NCBI GenBank assembly: GCA_936432065.2 | Contig: OW386285.2 | Location: 178,065,200-178,129,199 of the forward strand | Length of the DNA: 64,000 bases | Direction: 5' to 3' | DNA from: Rutpela maculata | Taxonomy: Eukaryota; Arthropoda; Insecta; Coleoptera; Cerambycidae | Translations under genes and position numbers: made by a program | Notes under the pieces: model-generated | The model's database searches: none | Told to the model about the DNA's origin: nothing | The model's input: only the letters and a program-made list of their open reading frames with translations | Shown: piece after piece, positions 10,522 through 21,047 of the stretch | Layout: every line of letters begins with the position of its first letter | Numbering within the stretch: the stretch's first letter is position 1

Positions 10522-12045
10522 AATCTCACTATCATACTGTATGTTATGTTTTAAGTTATCGAGTATTCTAAGATAGTATGGACATGAAGAGCTTAGACCT
10601 GAGTGGCATATATCGAAATTTGATTTATTTACCTTATTATACCGAATACAGTTTGCACATTTTTTTTCATCACTAGTACACAGGTTAGTTTCGTGACCTC
10701 CGGCACATTTCCCACACACTATTGTCAAAGCCTTGCAGTCCTTGGCGAGATGATAGTAGTCACAACATTTGTAGCATCTTTTCACATGAACAGAATCTTT
10801 GAGATAACAGCTTTTCCATCCAACACTAAGACGGCCCTTTTTAACTAGATCGGCTCTGGTAATGGGATCAACAGAGATTATTAGATTAGTTAAGTCACCT
10901 TGAGATTTAAAATTGCGTTTGACACTAGGTTTGACGTCTATTTTCCTTACAATTTTGAACTCAAATTGAGCAACAGCGGTATTTATATTATTTTGCGTAA
11001 TTAGCTTTTGTGAAAGGGTTACATTATCCTCCGAAACACTATCCTTAAAGGCATCCATGACAATAATTTTGGGGTTAAACTTCTTCAATACTGATAATTC
11101 AAAGTTTTCATTAGGTTTGTTGTCCAGGATACTTTTTAACTTTCCCAGTGCAATTTGATCTTTACATTGTATGCTAACATTGCGGTTTCCTTTCTTCACA
11201 TTAATGATATCTATTCCATGGGTGGTAGGATCAACAATACTTTTGACATAAGTAAACACACTGTCGGCATTATCGTCCAGAGATTTAGCTTTAATAACAA
11301 GGGTATTTTTCATGTCAGCTTTAGCGGTGCTAGTACGAACCACATCAGGTTTATTAACGATAACTTCATCAGCTTTTACCCTACTTACTTGAGAGCGTTT
11401 GTTATTATTCGAAGAATTCCTCATGTTTACAGAGTTTATGCTGCTGCTCTCACCGTGTGACAGCAAATTTTGACGCATGGTAGTGGTAGGCTGTGCTGCC
11501 ACTTTGCTGTAGCTATGCATATTATTGGATCCGGTAGCCTTGTTGCTAATTTCAGGCTGAAAGTCTTCACTTGTTTGTGCTGCCATCTTACCGTGACTAG
11601 CCGAGGCAGTGCCAGCTGCTGGTAGCGGTGATGGCAACGAGATTTTATGCGGCAAAGTTACATCATGGATAACCTCATTTCGGCTTTGACGATCCTTATC
11701 TGCAGTAGTATACAAACTGCTAAAATGACTGGAAATATTAGTCAAGATGCTTTCAACTTCTACTTTGATGTTTTTCACAGCAACATTCAGGATATTTTCT
11801 ACTATCGGCTTCAATTCTGTGATAAGTTTCCCTGCTAACATGTCTTCCTGCAAGCAGTCGTCACATTTCCACACCAGGTTAATTCAAGAAGTGATGGATT
11901 TTAACGCCGTTTTGTTTAGATTCACACAGGCTATATGAAATACTTCATTACAAGATCCATTGCACTGCACAAATAAATTATCTTGAATACTTTCTCCACA
12001 TAACTTGCACGACGACGAATTCTCACTGTCATCGTCCGCCGCCAT
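10522..12045 (-). pseudogene. LINE ORF1: PHD finger plus zinc knuckles
   Basis: The ATG at 12043-12045 opens a protein of ~508 codons. An N-terminal PHD-like pattern (CKLCGE, CNGSCNEVFHIAC, WKCDDC) is followed by a low-complexity Ser/Asn-rich region. The C-terminal gag-like part has cysteine knuckles (CYKCCDYYHLAKDC, CGKCAGGHETNLC, CANC). Such ORF1 proteins bind element RNA and are known in several CR1-related LINEs. One in-frame TGA at 11884-11886 lies inside the PHD finger, consistent with CGA-to-TGA decay; downstream the frame is open to the TAG at 10519-10521. Because of that TGA this copy is classed as broken, though a start at an internal codon could still give the knuckle part. Confidence 0.85.
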
Positions 12046-12060
12046 TATTTATATCTTATT

Positions 12061-12205
12061 GTGTTTTGTAATATATTTATGTTAATAGAAAATCAAGTTA
12101 GTTGATCCTGTAATAGTCGTCTGTCAATATAGTTTTTTTTTATGAATTTATTGTTGTCCAAGTCTATGTTTTACTGTAGCTGTTGGCTGTGTGTATTTAC
12201 TAACA
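12061..12205 (+). repeat. Copia 5' LTR, second part
   Basis: GTGTTTTGTAAT to ACTAACA matches 16653-16796 with an extra T in a T run and very few substitutions. The LTR ends at 12205. Confidence 0.95.
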
Positions 12206-12223
12206 GGTTACAGGCCCAAGACG
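12206..12223 (+). other. Copia primer-binding site
   Basis: GGTTACAGGCCCAAGACG directly follows the LTR. It resembles the Drosophila copia site complementary to the anticodon region of initiator tRNA-Met (GGTTATGGGCCC) rather than to a tRNA 3' end. There are two or three differences, so the tRNA assignment is an inference. Confidence 0.55.
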
Positions 12224-12275
12224 TATGCTGTGAATCTGGTATTTAAAATTAAAAAAAAATAATAATAAGACAAGC

Positions 12276-13412
12276 ATGGCCAGTGGAGGTGCAAATGCGT
12301 TAGCGACTATTGAAAAGCTTAGAGGCATGGAAGATTACAAAACTTGGAAGTTTGCTATGACTATGTTGTTAAAACATGAAGACCTTTGGGATTATGTAAC
12401 AGATGCAGTAGAAACTACTAAAGATCCAAAGAAGAATGAGAAAGCAATGACAAAAATTTGTTTGATGGTTCAGCCTTGTTTGTATGTTCATGTATATACT
12501 GCAAAAAGTGCCAAAGAAGCTTGGGATAATCTAGCGAAAACCTTTGATAATCGTGGTTTAGTTGGTCGATTGTCTTTGCTAAAGAAACTTTTTGGAGTAA
12601 AACTGGCAAATTTTGCAACTATGTCGCAATATGTGTCAGAAATAATGACATTATCTCAAAAATTAACTGATATGGATGCAGATATTGATGATGAGTTTGT
12701 GGGTGTCATACTTCTTAGTGGGCTACCATCGTCGTTTGATCCGTTGGTTATGACACTTGAAAGTAGTGGACAAAAAATAACTAGCGAATTTGTTAAAACG
12801 AAACTTTTGCTGGAGGATCATCGTAGAGATAAGGATGTTAAAGAAACAGCGTTTGTAGCTGATGGACGTTCGAAAACATTTAAAGGTAAATGTTACAATT
12901 ATTGTCACAAACCTGGTCACATAAGACCTGACTGTCCTGAACTTGCAAAACACGATAGCAAGTATAACCGTACCAATAAAAAGTTCAACAAGAGGTCTGG
13001 ATCTTGTGCTATGTTGTGTGCATTGGGTGTTAATAATAATACGCCAAGTGAAGGTTGGTACGTGGATTCGGGAGCAACATGTCATATGTCAAATAGACAG
13101 GATTGGATGAAAAACTATCAAGAGAATTTAAACTTAAAAGTTACCGTTGCCAATAACGAAAACGTGTTCACGCAGGGTACTGGTGAGGTATCTGTGCATA
13201 TAAAGGAAGGTATTAAGACAATCACGAACATAGTCTATGTTCCGGAACTTTCAACGAATCTTTTGTCAGTGTCAAAAATGACTGAAAGGGGCCATATAGT
13301 TGTATTTTCCGATAGAGGTTGTAAAGTATATCAAAAAAATGTCTTTAATGTATATGGTGATGTTAGATTTACAGCTACAAATGTAAATGGTGTTTACAAA
13401 TTAGACGAAAAG
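12276..13412 (+). CDS. Copia gag and protease
   Basis: The ATG at 12276 is the first good start after the leader and opens a Copia gag (UBN2/DUF4219-like: W-K-F-A-M near residue 26, SAKEAWDNL near 72). A CCHC knuckle lies near residue 206 but reads CYNYCHKPGH, giving CX3C instead of CX2C, as if one codon had been inserted. The aspartic protease follows: WYVDSGATCHMS near 263 carries the catalytic DSG. The frame ends at ~13415 after LDEK; a frameshift joins it to the integrase frame at ~13416. It supplies the particle protein and polyprotein-processing enzyme in the family. Confidence 0.88.
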
Positions 13413-13417
13413 TAAAG

Positions 13418-14622
13418 TACAGATTAATGAACCTGAAATTGCTGCGTGTGCATCTACAACGTATTCATCGCAAGAATTATGGCATAAGCGTTTAGTTCAT
13501 TTGAATCGAAAAGCTATGGATCAAATTAAAACGATTGTAACTGGTGTCAATTTCAGTAATTCGAATACTAGCCCATGTGTGTCTTGCATTCAAGGAAAAC
13601 ATGCCAAACAATCTTTTAAACGGAGTGATAAGCGAGCTACTGATCTGCTTCAATTGGTACATACTGATCTTTGTGGACCTATGGAGGAAAAAATCTTTGT
13701 GTACTTCCTCAAAGAGAAGATCGAGGTTTTTAAGAAGTTTGTTGAATTTAAAGCTGATGTTGAAAATGAAATTGATAAGTCGATTAAACTATTGAGGTTT
13801 GATAACGGCGGTGAGTACATTAATAATCAGTTTAGAGAATTTCTTCTTAAACATGGAATCAAACATCAAACCACTATTCCTTACACACCACAGCAAAATG
13901 GTGTAGCGGAGAGAACTAACAGATCTATTTGTGAAAAAGCGCTAGCTGTGATGCAAGATGCTAAGTGTTCTAAACAATTTTGGGCTGAGGCTAACAACAC
14001 TGCAGTATACTTAAAGAACCGTTCTCCTCATGCTGCTGTTTTAGGAAAAACCCCCGAAGAGATGTGGACAGGTGTGAAATCTGATTTAAGTCATCTGCGA
14101 ATTTTTGGCTCTAGGGTGATGGTACATATCCCTAAAGTAAAGAGACGGAAATGGGATGCAAAAAGTGAGGAACACAAAATGGTTGGATATTGTACGGAAT
14201 CAAAGGGTTATCGATTGTTGGATAAACATAACAATATTATCAAAGCACGTAATGTTATATTTCTCGAAGATCACAGTAAAGAAGAAACAAAATCAAATGC
14301 ATGTGACAAGTTGTGTACTTCTGTAACACCTATACATCATTGGTTGTCTTCAGATGAGTTGGCACAAAGTAGTTCAAATGATAATATCCAAGGTAAAAAT
14401 GACAAATTAATCGAGAAAGAAATGATTTCTGAAATTGAACTGGTCTCGGAAGAATCTGAAGAAGTCGAAAATGCGGCAGCTCCCAGAAGGTATCCTTTGC
14501 GTGACAGAAAGAAGACGGACTATCATGGTCTTTTATCATATCATTCTGTCAGTGATGCTTATAATGTTTATAGTGATCCTACTTCTGTTTACGACGCTAT
14601 GACAAGAAGTGATCGTGAACAA
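13418..14622 (+). pseudogene. Copia integrase, internally shortened
   Basis: The frame reopens after the frameshift with the GAG-pre-integrase/zinc region (HKRLVHLN..., CVSCIQGKH). Catalytic positions are visible: D in HTDLCGP, D in FDNGGEY, and E in GVAERTNR. Between HTDLCGPMEE and the next conserved stretch (FVYFLKEK) the usual ~20 residues around the F-x-D-D-x-S-R motif are missing, so the core fold is probably damaged. The C-terminal region ends at YPLRDRKK and continues towards RT, but a TGA at 14623-14625 stops it. It would insert the cDNA in an intact element. Confidence 0.85.
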
Positions 14623-15674
14623 TGACACGAAGCCATGTTGGAGGAGTACGATTCCCTTCTAGAAAATAAAGTCTGGGTATTAGTTGACAAACCTAACGAT
14701 CAAAATATAGTATCTTGAAAGTGGGTATTTAAACTAAAAAGAGGAGTTGATGGAAAATCAAATCGATATAAGACTAGACTCGTAGCAAGGGGATTTACAG
14801 AGCAAGCAGGTGTAGACTATCATGAGACTTTTTCACCGGTGGTTAGACGAGAAACAGTCAGACTACTGTTCGGGATGGCTGCAAAGATGAACTTGGATAT
14901 TAGTCATCTTGACGTAAAAACTGCTTTCTTGAATGGTTTCTTGGAAGAAACCGTATATATGTCTTAACCTGAAGAATTTGTACAATTAATTATTTTTTAT
15001 TTATTTGCTTTTATCATGATTAGAGAATATTATTTAGGTATTATGCAAATCACAACTTACACACTTTTTATTTATTATAAAAATACCTACTTTCTGTATA
15101 TTGTTGCCCTAATCTGGGCACGCTAATATACTAGTCAGGTAAATACTTTAAAACACTCATTGCTAAGAATCCTATCATGTAATTCAATACTTCGTCAGTA
15201 TTAGCTAGAAGAGTAGTTGTTTTGATTGATTCTCCAATAATGAGTGTTTTAAAGTATTTACCTGACTAGTATATTAGCGTGCCCAGATTAGGGCAACAAT
15301 ATACAGAAAGTAGGTATTTTTATAATAAATAAAAAGTGTGTAAGTTGTGATTTGCATAATACCTAAATAATATTCTCTAATCCTGAAGAATTTGTTCAAA
15401 AAAGTTCCGAAAATAAAGTTTGTCTTTTAAAGAAAGCTATTTACGGTTTAAAGCAAGCTTCGAGGATATGGAACAAAAGAATTCATAATAATGTCTTAGT
15501 CGAATTAGGTTTGCAACAGTCGGAACATGAACCATGTGTCTATTTCCAGATATCAGAGGACAAAGTTCTAATTGTAGCATTGTAAGTAGATGATTTTCTT
15601 GTGTGCTCAAATAATAATGAAGAAGCAAATTTTTTAAAGCAAGAACTAATGAAAACATTTAAAATGCAAGATCT
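14623..15674 (+). pseudogene. Copia reverse transcriptase, interrupted and stopped
   Basis: RT motifs are clear: KWVFKLK, KTRLVARGF, YHETFSPV, LDVKTAFLNG, then after the hairpin insertion KAIYGLKQA and VDDFLVCS. The catalytic YVDD has its Tyr codon replaced by TAA at 15583-15585. Further stops lie at 14623, near 14717 (Trp codon before KWVF region) and 14966. A one-base shift near 15673 moves it out of frame with the RNase H part. The hairpin element at 14982-15381 splits it, duplicating CCTGAAGAATTTGT. This copy cannot encode an active RT. Confidence 0.9.
14968..15395. mobile_element. Perfect 143-bp hairpin insertion with 14-bp duplication
   Basis: Arms 15019-15161 and 15239-15381 are exact reverse complements over 143 bp around a 77-base loop. 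CCTGAAGAATTTGT occurs at 14968-14981 and 15382-15395, and the Copia RT frame shows this as a target duplication. The 37 bases at 14982-15018 belong to neither arm and are, on the minus strand, A-rich like a retroposition tail. The 14-bp duplication and tail suggest LINE-mediated insertion of a hairpin RNA, while the perfect arms alone would suggest a foldback/MITE. No coding capacity. Confidence 0.9.
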
Positions 15675-16538
15675 ATGGGTGAAGCCAAATTCTGTCTGGG
15701 TATGAAAATATCTAGGGATAAGTCAACAGGAACGATTTATGTGAGTCAGAGTCATTATATCATGGAATTATTAGACAAATTTAAAATGCCAGAGTCGAAG
15801 GTAGCAAGAACTCCTATGGAAGCAAATTTAAAGTTGTCTAAATCTGATGTTTCAGTCAAACCTGATGTACCTTATCAATGTCTCATAGGATCACTGATGT
15901 ATCTTGCAACATGCACACGTCCAGATATAGCTTATCCGGTCAGTATGTTAAGTCAGTTTAATTCATGTTTTACAATAGAACATTGGAAGCACGCTAAGCG
16001 CATTTTAAGATATTTAAAGGGAACAATGGATAAATGTTTGTCATTTAAATCAACCGAAGATTCTATGACTGGTTTTATAGATGCAGACTGGGGCAGTGAT
16101 GCAACCGATAGACATTCTTATAGTGGATTTGTTTTTAAGTTTGCTGGCACACCAATTTCCTGGGGTAGTAGAAAGCAGAAATCAGTTGCACTATCAAGTA
16201 CAGAATCGGAGTACATGGCCTCATCTGAAGGAGTAAAGGAAGCTATTAATCTCCAGAATTTGATATGTGAATTACAATGTATTCAGAAGCCGATTATAAT
16301 TTACAACGATAATCAAAGTGCTATTAAGTTGTCTGAAAATGCAATCTTCCGTAATCGTACTAAACATATTTCAGTGCGTTATCATTTCACTCGTGAAGCA
16401 GTTGAATGTGGCAAAATTACATTGCTATATATGTCTACAAGTGACATGATTGCTGACGTTTTAACAAAAGCACTTTGTAATGTCAAACACAACAAGTGTG
16501 TTCGAGATCTTGGTTTAGAAGATAAAATTCTCGAATGA
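15675..16538 (+). pseudogene. Copia RT C-terminus and RNase H
   Basis: The frame starts after the shift at GEAKFCLGM and covers the RT thumb (PYQCLIGSLMYLATCTRPDI) and Copia RNase H: GFIDADWGSD with the first Asp, SSTESEYMA with the Glu, YNDNQSAI with an Asp, and KHISVRYHFTREAV near the end. It stops at TGA 16536-16538, 62 bases before the 3' LTR. This stretch itself has no stop, but it depends on the broken upstream frames. Confidence 0.88.
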
Positions 16539-16600
16539 TTTTGAACAAAATTTAATTGGTATATTATTTATTTTTGAAGTGTTCCTAGCTTAAGGGGGAA

Positions 16601-16796
16601 TGTTAATAATACGTTAAATTAACTTATTTATTGTAAGCTAGTGACACCTATTGTGTTTTGTAATGTATTTATGTTAATAGAAAATCAAGTTAGTTGATCC
16701 TGTAATAGTCGTCTGTCAATATAGTTTTTTTTATGAATTTATTGTTGTCCAAGTCTATGTTTTACTGTAGCTGTTGGCTGTGTGTATTTACTAACA
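16601..16796 (+). repeat. Copia 3' LTR
   Basis: 196 bp, TGTTAATAATACG to ACTAACA, preceded by the purine tract AAGGGGGAA and followed by CGTAA. Confidence 0.95.
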
Positions 16797-17049
16797 CGTA
16801 AGAGGTCGAAAACGTAAACAAACAATATGGCGGTACACTTGTTACTGTCACGCGAGTTGATTGTCAGCCGCAGCAGCAAGAGTTGATCCCGGTCGATTTA
16901 AAATATCATTGAATCAGCGAAACAGTGACTTTTGAATTTGTATTTGTGATTGGCCGGATGCAGTGAATTATGAATCGATAATTCACTACGTATCATTTTT
17001 CCACAAAAAATGCTAATAATTGTTATATAACTAAATAGGTGTAGAAAAA

Positions 17050-17197
17050 ATAATTTAATTTCTACTAAATAAACGAAAGGCCAAAATACAAATATCGTAT
17101 AAAATATTATATTTGTCAAATTTTGACAAATTCGACTTGCTGCGAAATATAAACGTTACTTTTGACTTTTCGTTTATTTAGTAGAAATTAAATAATT
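17050..17197. repeat. Hairpin near right end of the TIR element
   Basis: TTTCTACTAAATAAACGAAA near 17060 is repeated inverted near 17168-17190, giving arms of ~30 bp. It lies between the Copia insertion and the right TIR. Confidence 0.75.
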
Positions 17198-17254
17198 TTA
17201 ATTGAAGTGCAATTTAATACGATCGTGCAAAAAACAGAATAAGCATCGCTAAAG

Positions 17255-17533
17255 TTAAGAGTTGTATCGGCATTCACCAAAATTGCGGTCAACTGGTAAA
17301 CGTCCCTTACCGTTCTTGATACTTAATTTACTATAATGATTCCAGATCAATACGGATTTCAACGTGGTTTTTGAAAATAGAGATGTATTTTTATCGAATT
17401 GGCAACAGTGTTTAGAGAAGCTGATAACGTTCTTATCCAATAAATTAATTGATGAGACACCCTGTAGTGTTACTGAACCAATTACCGATGCGCACGAATG
17501 AATAAAATCATTGAAATAATTTACAAGTTTCAT
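17255..17533 (-). CDS. Unrecognised 92-codon ORF
   Basis: An ATG-started minus-strand frame just outside the TIR element. Its composition is less biased than surrounding AT-rich frames, but I recognise no domain, signal peptide or family. It could be a chance frame or an exon of something larger; no splice signals decide this. Confidence 0.15.
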   Translation of the reverse strand: MKLVNYFNDFIHSCASVIGSVTLQGVSSINLLDKNVISFSKHCCQFDKNTSLFSKTTLKSVLIWNHYSKLSIKNGKGRLPVDRNFGECRYNS

Positions 17534-18686
17534 TAAATCAATGTTATTATATTAACTAACAAGTTCATCAATATAATATACTAGCATAATTGATGATCAT
17601 TTTCGTTCATAATACAATGTAATGTTTATAGATTAATAAACTCATTTATCAAATAATGTACATACAGATGTAGATGAAATCATTCATCGGCCCAATTTTA
17701 ATGAAAAATTTATCATATTCATGTACTTTTTAATTATATTTATGGACATTTTTGGTGTGTATAAATCCTAGTTGTCAACCTAACACACAAAAATGCCAAA
17801 GAGATAGTTAATCATTCAATCAAGAAAGCGCAAGAGTTTAAATAATACCATTATTGTATTAAGTTTAAAAATGTATAAATATATGTTGGTAAAGAGCCTA
17901 CCTAAATATAAAGTGAGAACCCTGCCAAAAATTCCACATAGAAACTTATAAAAAAAAAGTGATGCGGTTTTATCGTTCCTATAAGTTATATTAGTATTAT
18001 ACAGACAGGATTTTATATGTTTTATTAAGTTTTAAATCGGTTATGAAACAGTAATTCCGGATGAGCTATTTGGAATTATCATGTTGCCCTTTCATGAGTA
18101 TTTATATGAAATATACATCAACAAATCTACAGTTTAATGTCTGCAAATGCACTCTTGCCCTTATATCTGTAAACATATGGAATTACAGATACAACTTAAA
18201 GAGATTCTAAACTTTTCTATAAGTAATATCATAATAGTTTCAGTCCGTCTTTCTCCAGTATCTGTCATATGTAACACACTTTTTATCAACATGTTTTTAA
18301 TGTAAATTTCAACATTGTCTTTTTATTAGTATTAATGTGGACATGTCAACAAATGTACAGTTCCAATTGTATATTTTACAGATGTATTTTTATTGTAAAC
18401 TTCCATTATGCTTTTTTATTAGTATTAATTTGGATATGCATGCCGACAAATGTACAGTTTAAATTGCATATTTCAAATAGAAATACCAATATAGTGGTAA
18501 ACACAAAATACTGCAAAGTCCTTAATTCCTCGGGTGTTCTTGTTCTAGCCTAGAAGCAATGAATGAGTTAGCAGTGAAAGAGACTGCTTTACTTTTAATT
18601 TAACAAACACACGTCAGTTCCTTAGGTCACATTAGATTAGATATGAATTAGCGACACGTATAAGCTCCCTCTACTGGAGCCTGGAG
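17534..18686. other. AT-rich region with a short direct repeat
   Basis: No gene. A ~95-bp direct repeat is visible (TTTTTATTAGTATTAAT... at ~18318 and ~18413, each followed by ACAAATGTACAGTT). Style and position suggest it may belong to older repeats next to the foldback element. Confidence 0.4.
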
Positions 18687-18768
18687 TAAAGTTGCTGCTG
18701 AAATTTCTATCAGTTTATACCAGAATGGAGCAGCAAAATGAGTCAAGCCGTATTCATTTGTAAATCCA

Positions 18769-20165
18769 AACATTTACTTATATCACATCAATGAGAATTT
18801 ATGAGAGCAGTATCTAATGTAAAACGTGCGGCTTTCCGTGGTTAAATGTCAAGTGGTTCTATAAGAAACGAGCTGCATTAGGTTAGAACAGTTTTGATTT
18901 GCAATTTAAGATTACAAATTATAATGTTTGAATAGGGATTTATGAGATCAGTTTCTATGAGTATTAATGTTTTTTTTTCAGTAATATATTAAATGTGTTT
19001 TCATTTGTTTGAATGGGTAAAAAGGAAGGTCAGTTTTCAACTGCAATTACAAATACAAGTTTAATCACTTCGAATGGGGTTATATGCGATCAATTTCTAA
19101 CAGTATTTATGCTGTTTTCCGAATATAATTGTGATGAGGTTTGATCAGTAACAAATTGTTCACTGTATGTTACGATATGGTCGGAAATTCCAGGTACATA
19201 TTTAGTATTACTTCGAAAGGATTGATGATAGCAGTTTCTACGAGTACCTATGTATTTGTTGTGCCAATAGTAAATTATATAAGTCTTTATCAGTATGCAT
19301 TCGGATCTAATTTAAATATGAAAATTATATCAGAATAAATCAACCAAATATTTTAAACAGTATCTATTTGTAAATTCAAACATTTACTTATACTATCTCA
19401 ATGAGAATTTATGAGGACAGTATCTAATGTAAAACGTGCGGCTTTCCGTGGTTAAATGGCAAGAGTTTCTATAAGAAACGAGCTGCATTAGGTTAGAACA
19501 GTTTTGATTTGCCATTGAAGATTACAGATTATAATGTTTGAATAGGGATTTATGAGATCAGTTTCTATGAGTATTAATGTTTTTTTTTTCAGTAATATAT
19601 TAAATGTGTTTTCATTTGTTTGAATAGGTAAAAAGGAAGGTCAGTTTTTAACTGCAATTACAAATTCAAGTTTCATCACTTCGAATGGGGTTATATGCGA
19701 TCAATTTCTAACAGTATTTATGCTGTTTTCCGAATATAATTGTGATGAGGTTTGATCAGTAACAAATTGTTCACTACATGTTACAATATGGTCGGAAATT
19801 CCAGGTACATATTTAGTATTCCTTCAAGAGGATTGATAAGAGCAGTTTCTACGAGTATTTATTTGTTGTTCCTACAGTAAATTATATAAGTCTTTATCAG
19901 TATGCATTCGGATCTAATTTAAATACAAAAATTATATCAGAATGAAACCCCAAATATTTTAAAAACTGTTCACCTGTAAATCCAAACATTTAAAGATAAT
20001 ATTTTAATGAGAACAGTATCTAATGTAACGTGTGCGGTTTTCCGTGGCTAAATTTTAAAATTATTTGCAATAAATAAGCTTTAACGGATTCGAAGAGTTT
20101 TCATTTGCATTTATAAATGAATAGTTTTAATTGTTAAATAGGGATCTATGAGGTCAGTGCAATGT
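18769..20165 (+). repeat. Left arm: tandem ~608-bp units
   Basis: The marker AAACATTTACTTATA recurs at ~18769 and ~19377, and a diverged form at ~19983, giving a period of ~606-608. Each unit carries GTGCGGCTTTCCGTGG, GGGATTTATGAGATCAG and TATGGTCGGAAATTCC in the same order. Confidence 0.85.
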
Positions 20166-20205
20166 TTTTTTTTTCAATAAAATGTGTTTTTATTGGAAAA
20201 AACAC

Positions 20206-21047
20206 ATTACACAAAGACACTGACCTCATAGATTCCTATTTAACAATTAAAACTATTCATCTGGAATTGCAAATTAAAACTGTTCAAATCCGTTAAAGCC
20301 TATTTGTTAAAAATATTTTTAAAATTTAGCCACGGAAAGCCGCACGCGTTACATTAGATACTGTTCTCATTAAAATATATCTTTAAATGTTTGGATTTAC
20401 AAGTGGATACTGTTTAAAATAGGTTGTTTCATTCTGATATAATTTTTGTATTTAAAGTAGATCCGAATGCATACTGATAAAGACTTATATAATTTACTAT
20501 TGGAACAACAAATACATACTCGTAGAAACTGCTCTCATCAATCCTCTTGAAGGATTAAATACTGTTCTCATAAATTCTAATTGAGATAGTATAAGTAAAT
20601 GTCTGGATTTACAAATAGATACTGTTTAAAATATCTGGTTGCTTTATTCTGATATAATTTTTATAATTAAATTAGATCCGAATCTGTACTGATAAAGACT
20701 TATATAATTTACTAGAGGAACAACAAATACATACTCGTAGAAACTGCTATCATCAATCTTTCGAAGGAATACTAAATATGTACCTGGAATTTCCGACCAT
20801 ATCTTAACATGTAGGGAACAATTTGTTACTGATCAAACCTCATCACAATTATATTCGGAAAACAGCATAAATACTGTTAGAAATTGATCGCATTCGAAGT
20901 GATTAAACTTGTATTTGTAATTGCGGTTGAAAACTGACCTTTCGTTTTACCCATTCAAACAAATGAAAACACATTTAATATATTACTGAAAAAAAAACAT
21001 TAATACTCATAGAAACTGATCTCTTAAATCCCTATTCAAACATTATA
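20206..21047 (-). repeat. Right arm, first part (inverted units)
   Basis: Reverse complement of the left-arm units. The spacing between markers at ~20387 and ~20597 is only ~210 bp, so one unit is internally deleted. It continues at 24737-25540 and 31006-32242 after the nested insertions. Confidence 0.8.

Larger units (their letters stand above)
7366..12056 (-). mobile_element. LINE (CR1/Jockey-group-like) with PHD-type ORF1
   Basis: A minus-strand LINE of ~4.7 kb inserted into the Copia 5' LTR. TATT at 7362-7365 and 12057-12060 is the probable short target duplication. The 3' end is a (TAAA)n tail at 7366-7384, plus-strand side. ORF1 starts only ~11 bases from the 5' end, so the element is either nearly full length with a tiny leader or slightly truncated. 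ORF1 has a PHD-like finger and zinc knuckles; ORF2 has endonuclease and RT. Exact clade is unresolved. Confidence 0.92.
7314..16796 (+). mobile_element. Copia-type LTR retrotransposon, defective
   Basis: LTRs of ~196 bp run TGTTAATAATACG...TACTAACA. The insertion is flanked by the 5-bp duplication CGTAA (7309-7313 and 16797-16801). Domain order is gag, protease, integrase, RT, RNase H, which is diagnostic of Copia. A polypurine tract (AAGGGGGAA) precedes the 3' LTR. The 5' LTR is split by a LINE at 7366-12056 and the RT region by a hairpin element at 14982-15381. Several stops and frameshifts make it non-autonomous. Confidence 0.95.
6662..17234. mobile_element. Non-autonomous TIR DNA element, split by Copia
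   Basis: The left end (TTTTTTGCACGATCGTATTA) is matched by the inverted right end (TAATACGATCGTGCAAAAAA), with weaker similarity continuing inward. Removing the Copia element at 7314-16796 leaves about 1.1 kb of non-coding, hairpin-rich sequence. No target duplication could be fixed, so the superfamily is unknown. Similarity of the two ends is direct; calling it a transposon is inference. Confidence 0.55.

Noticed and set aside
11155..11938. Plus-strand frames within 11.1-11.9 kb
   Set aside because: They lie antisense to LINE ORF1, which has clear zinc-finger motifs.
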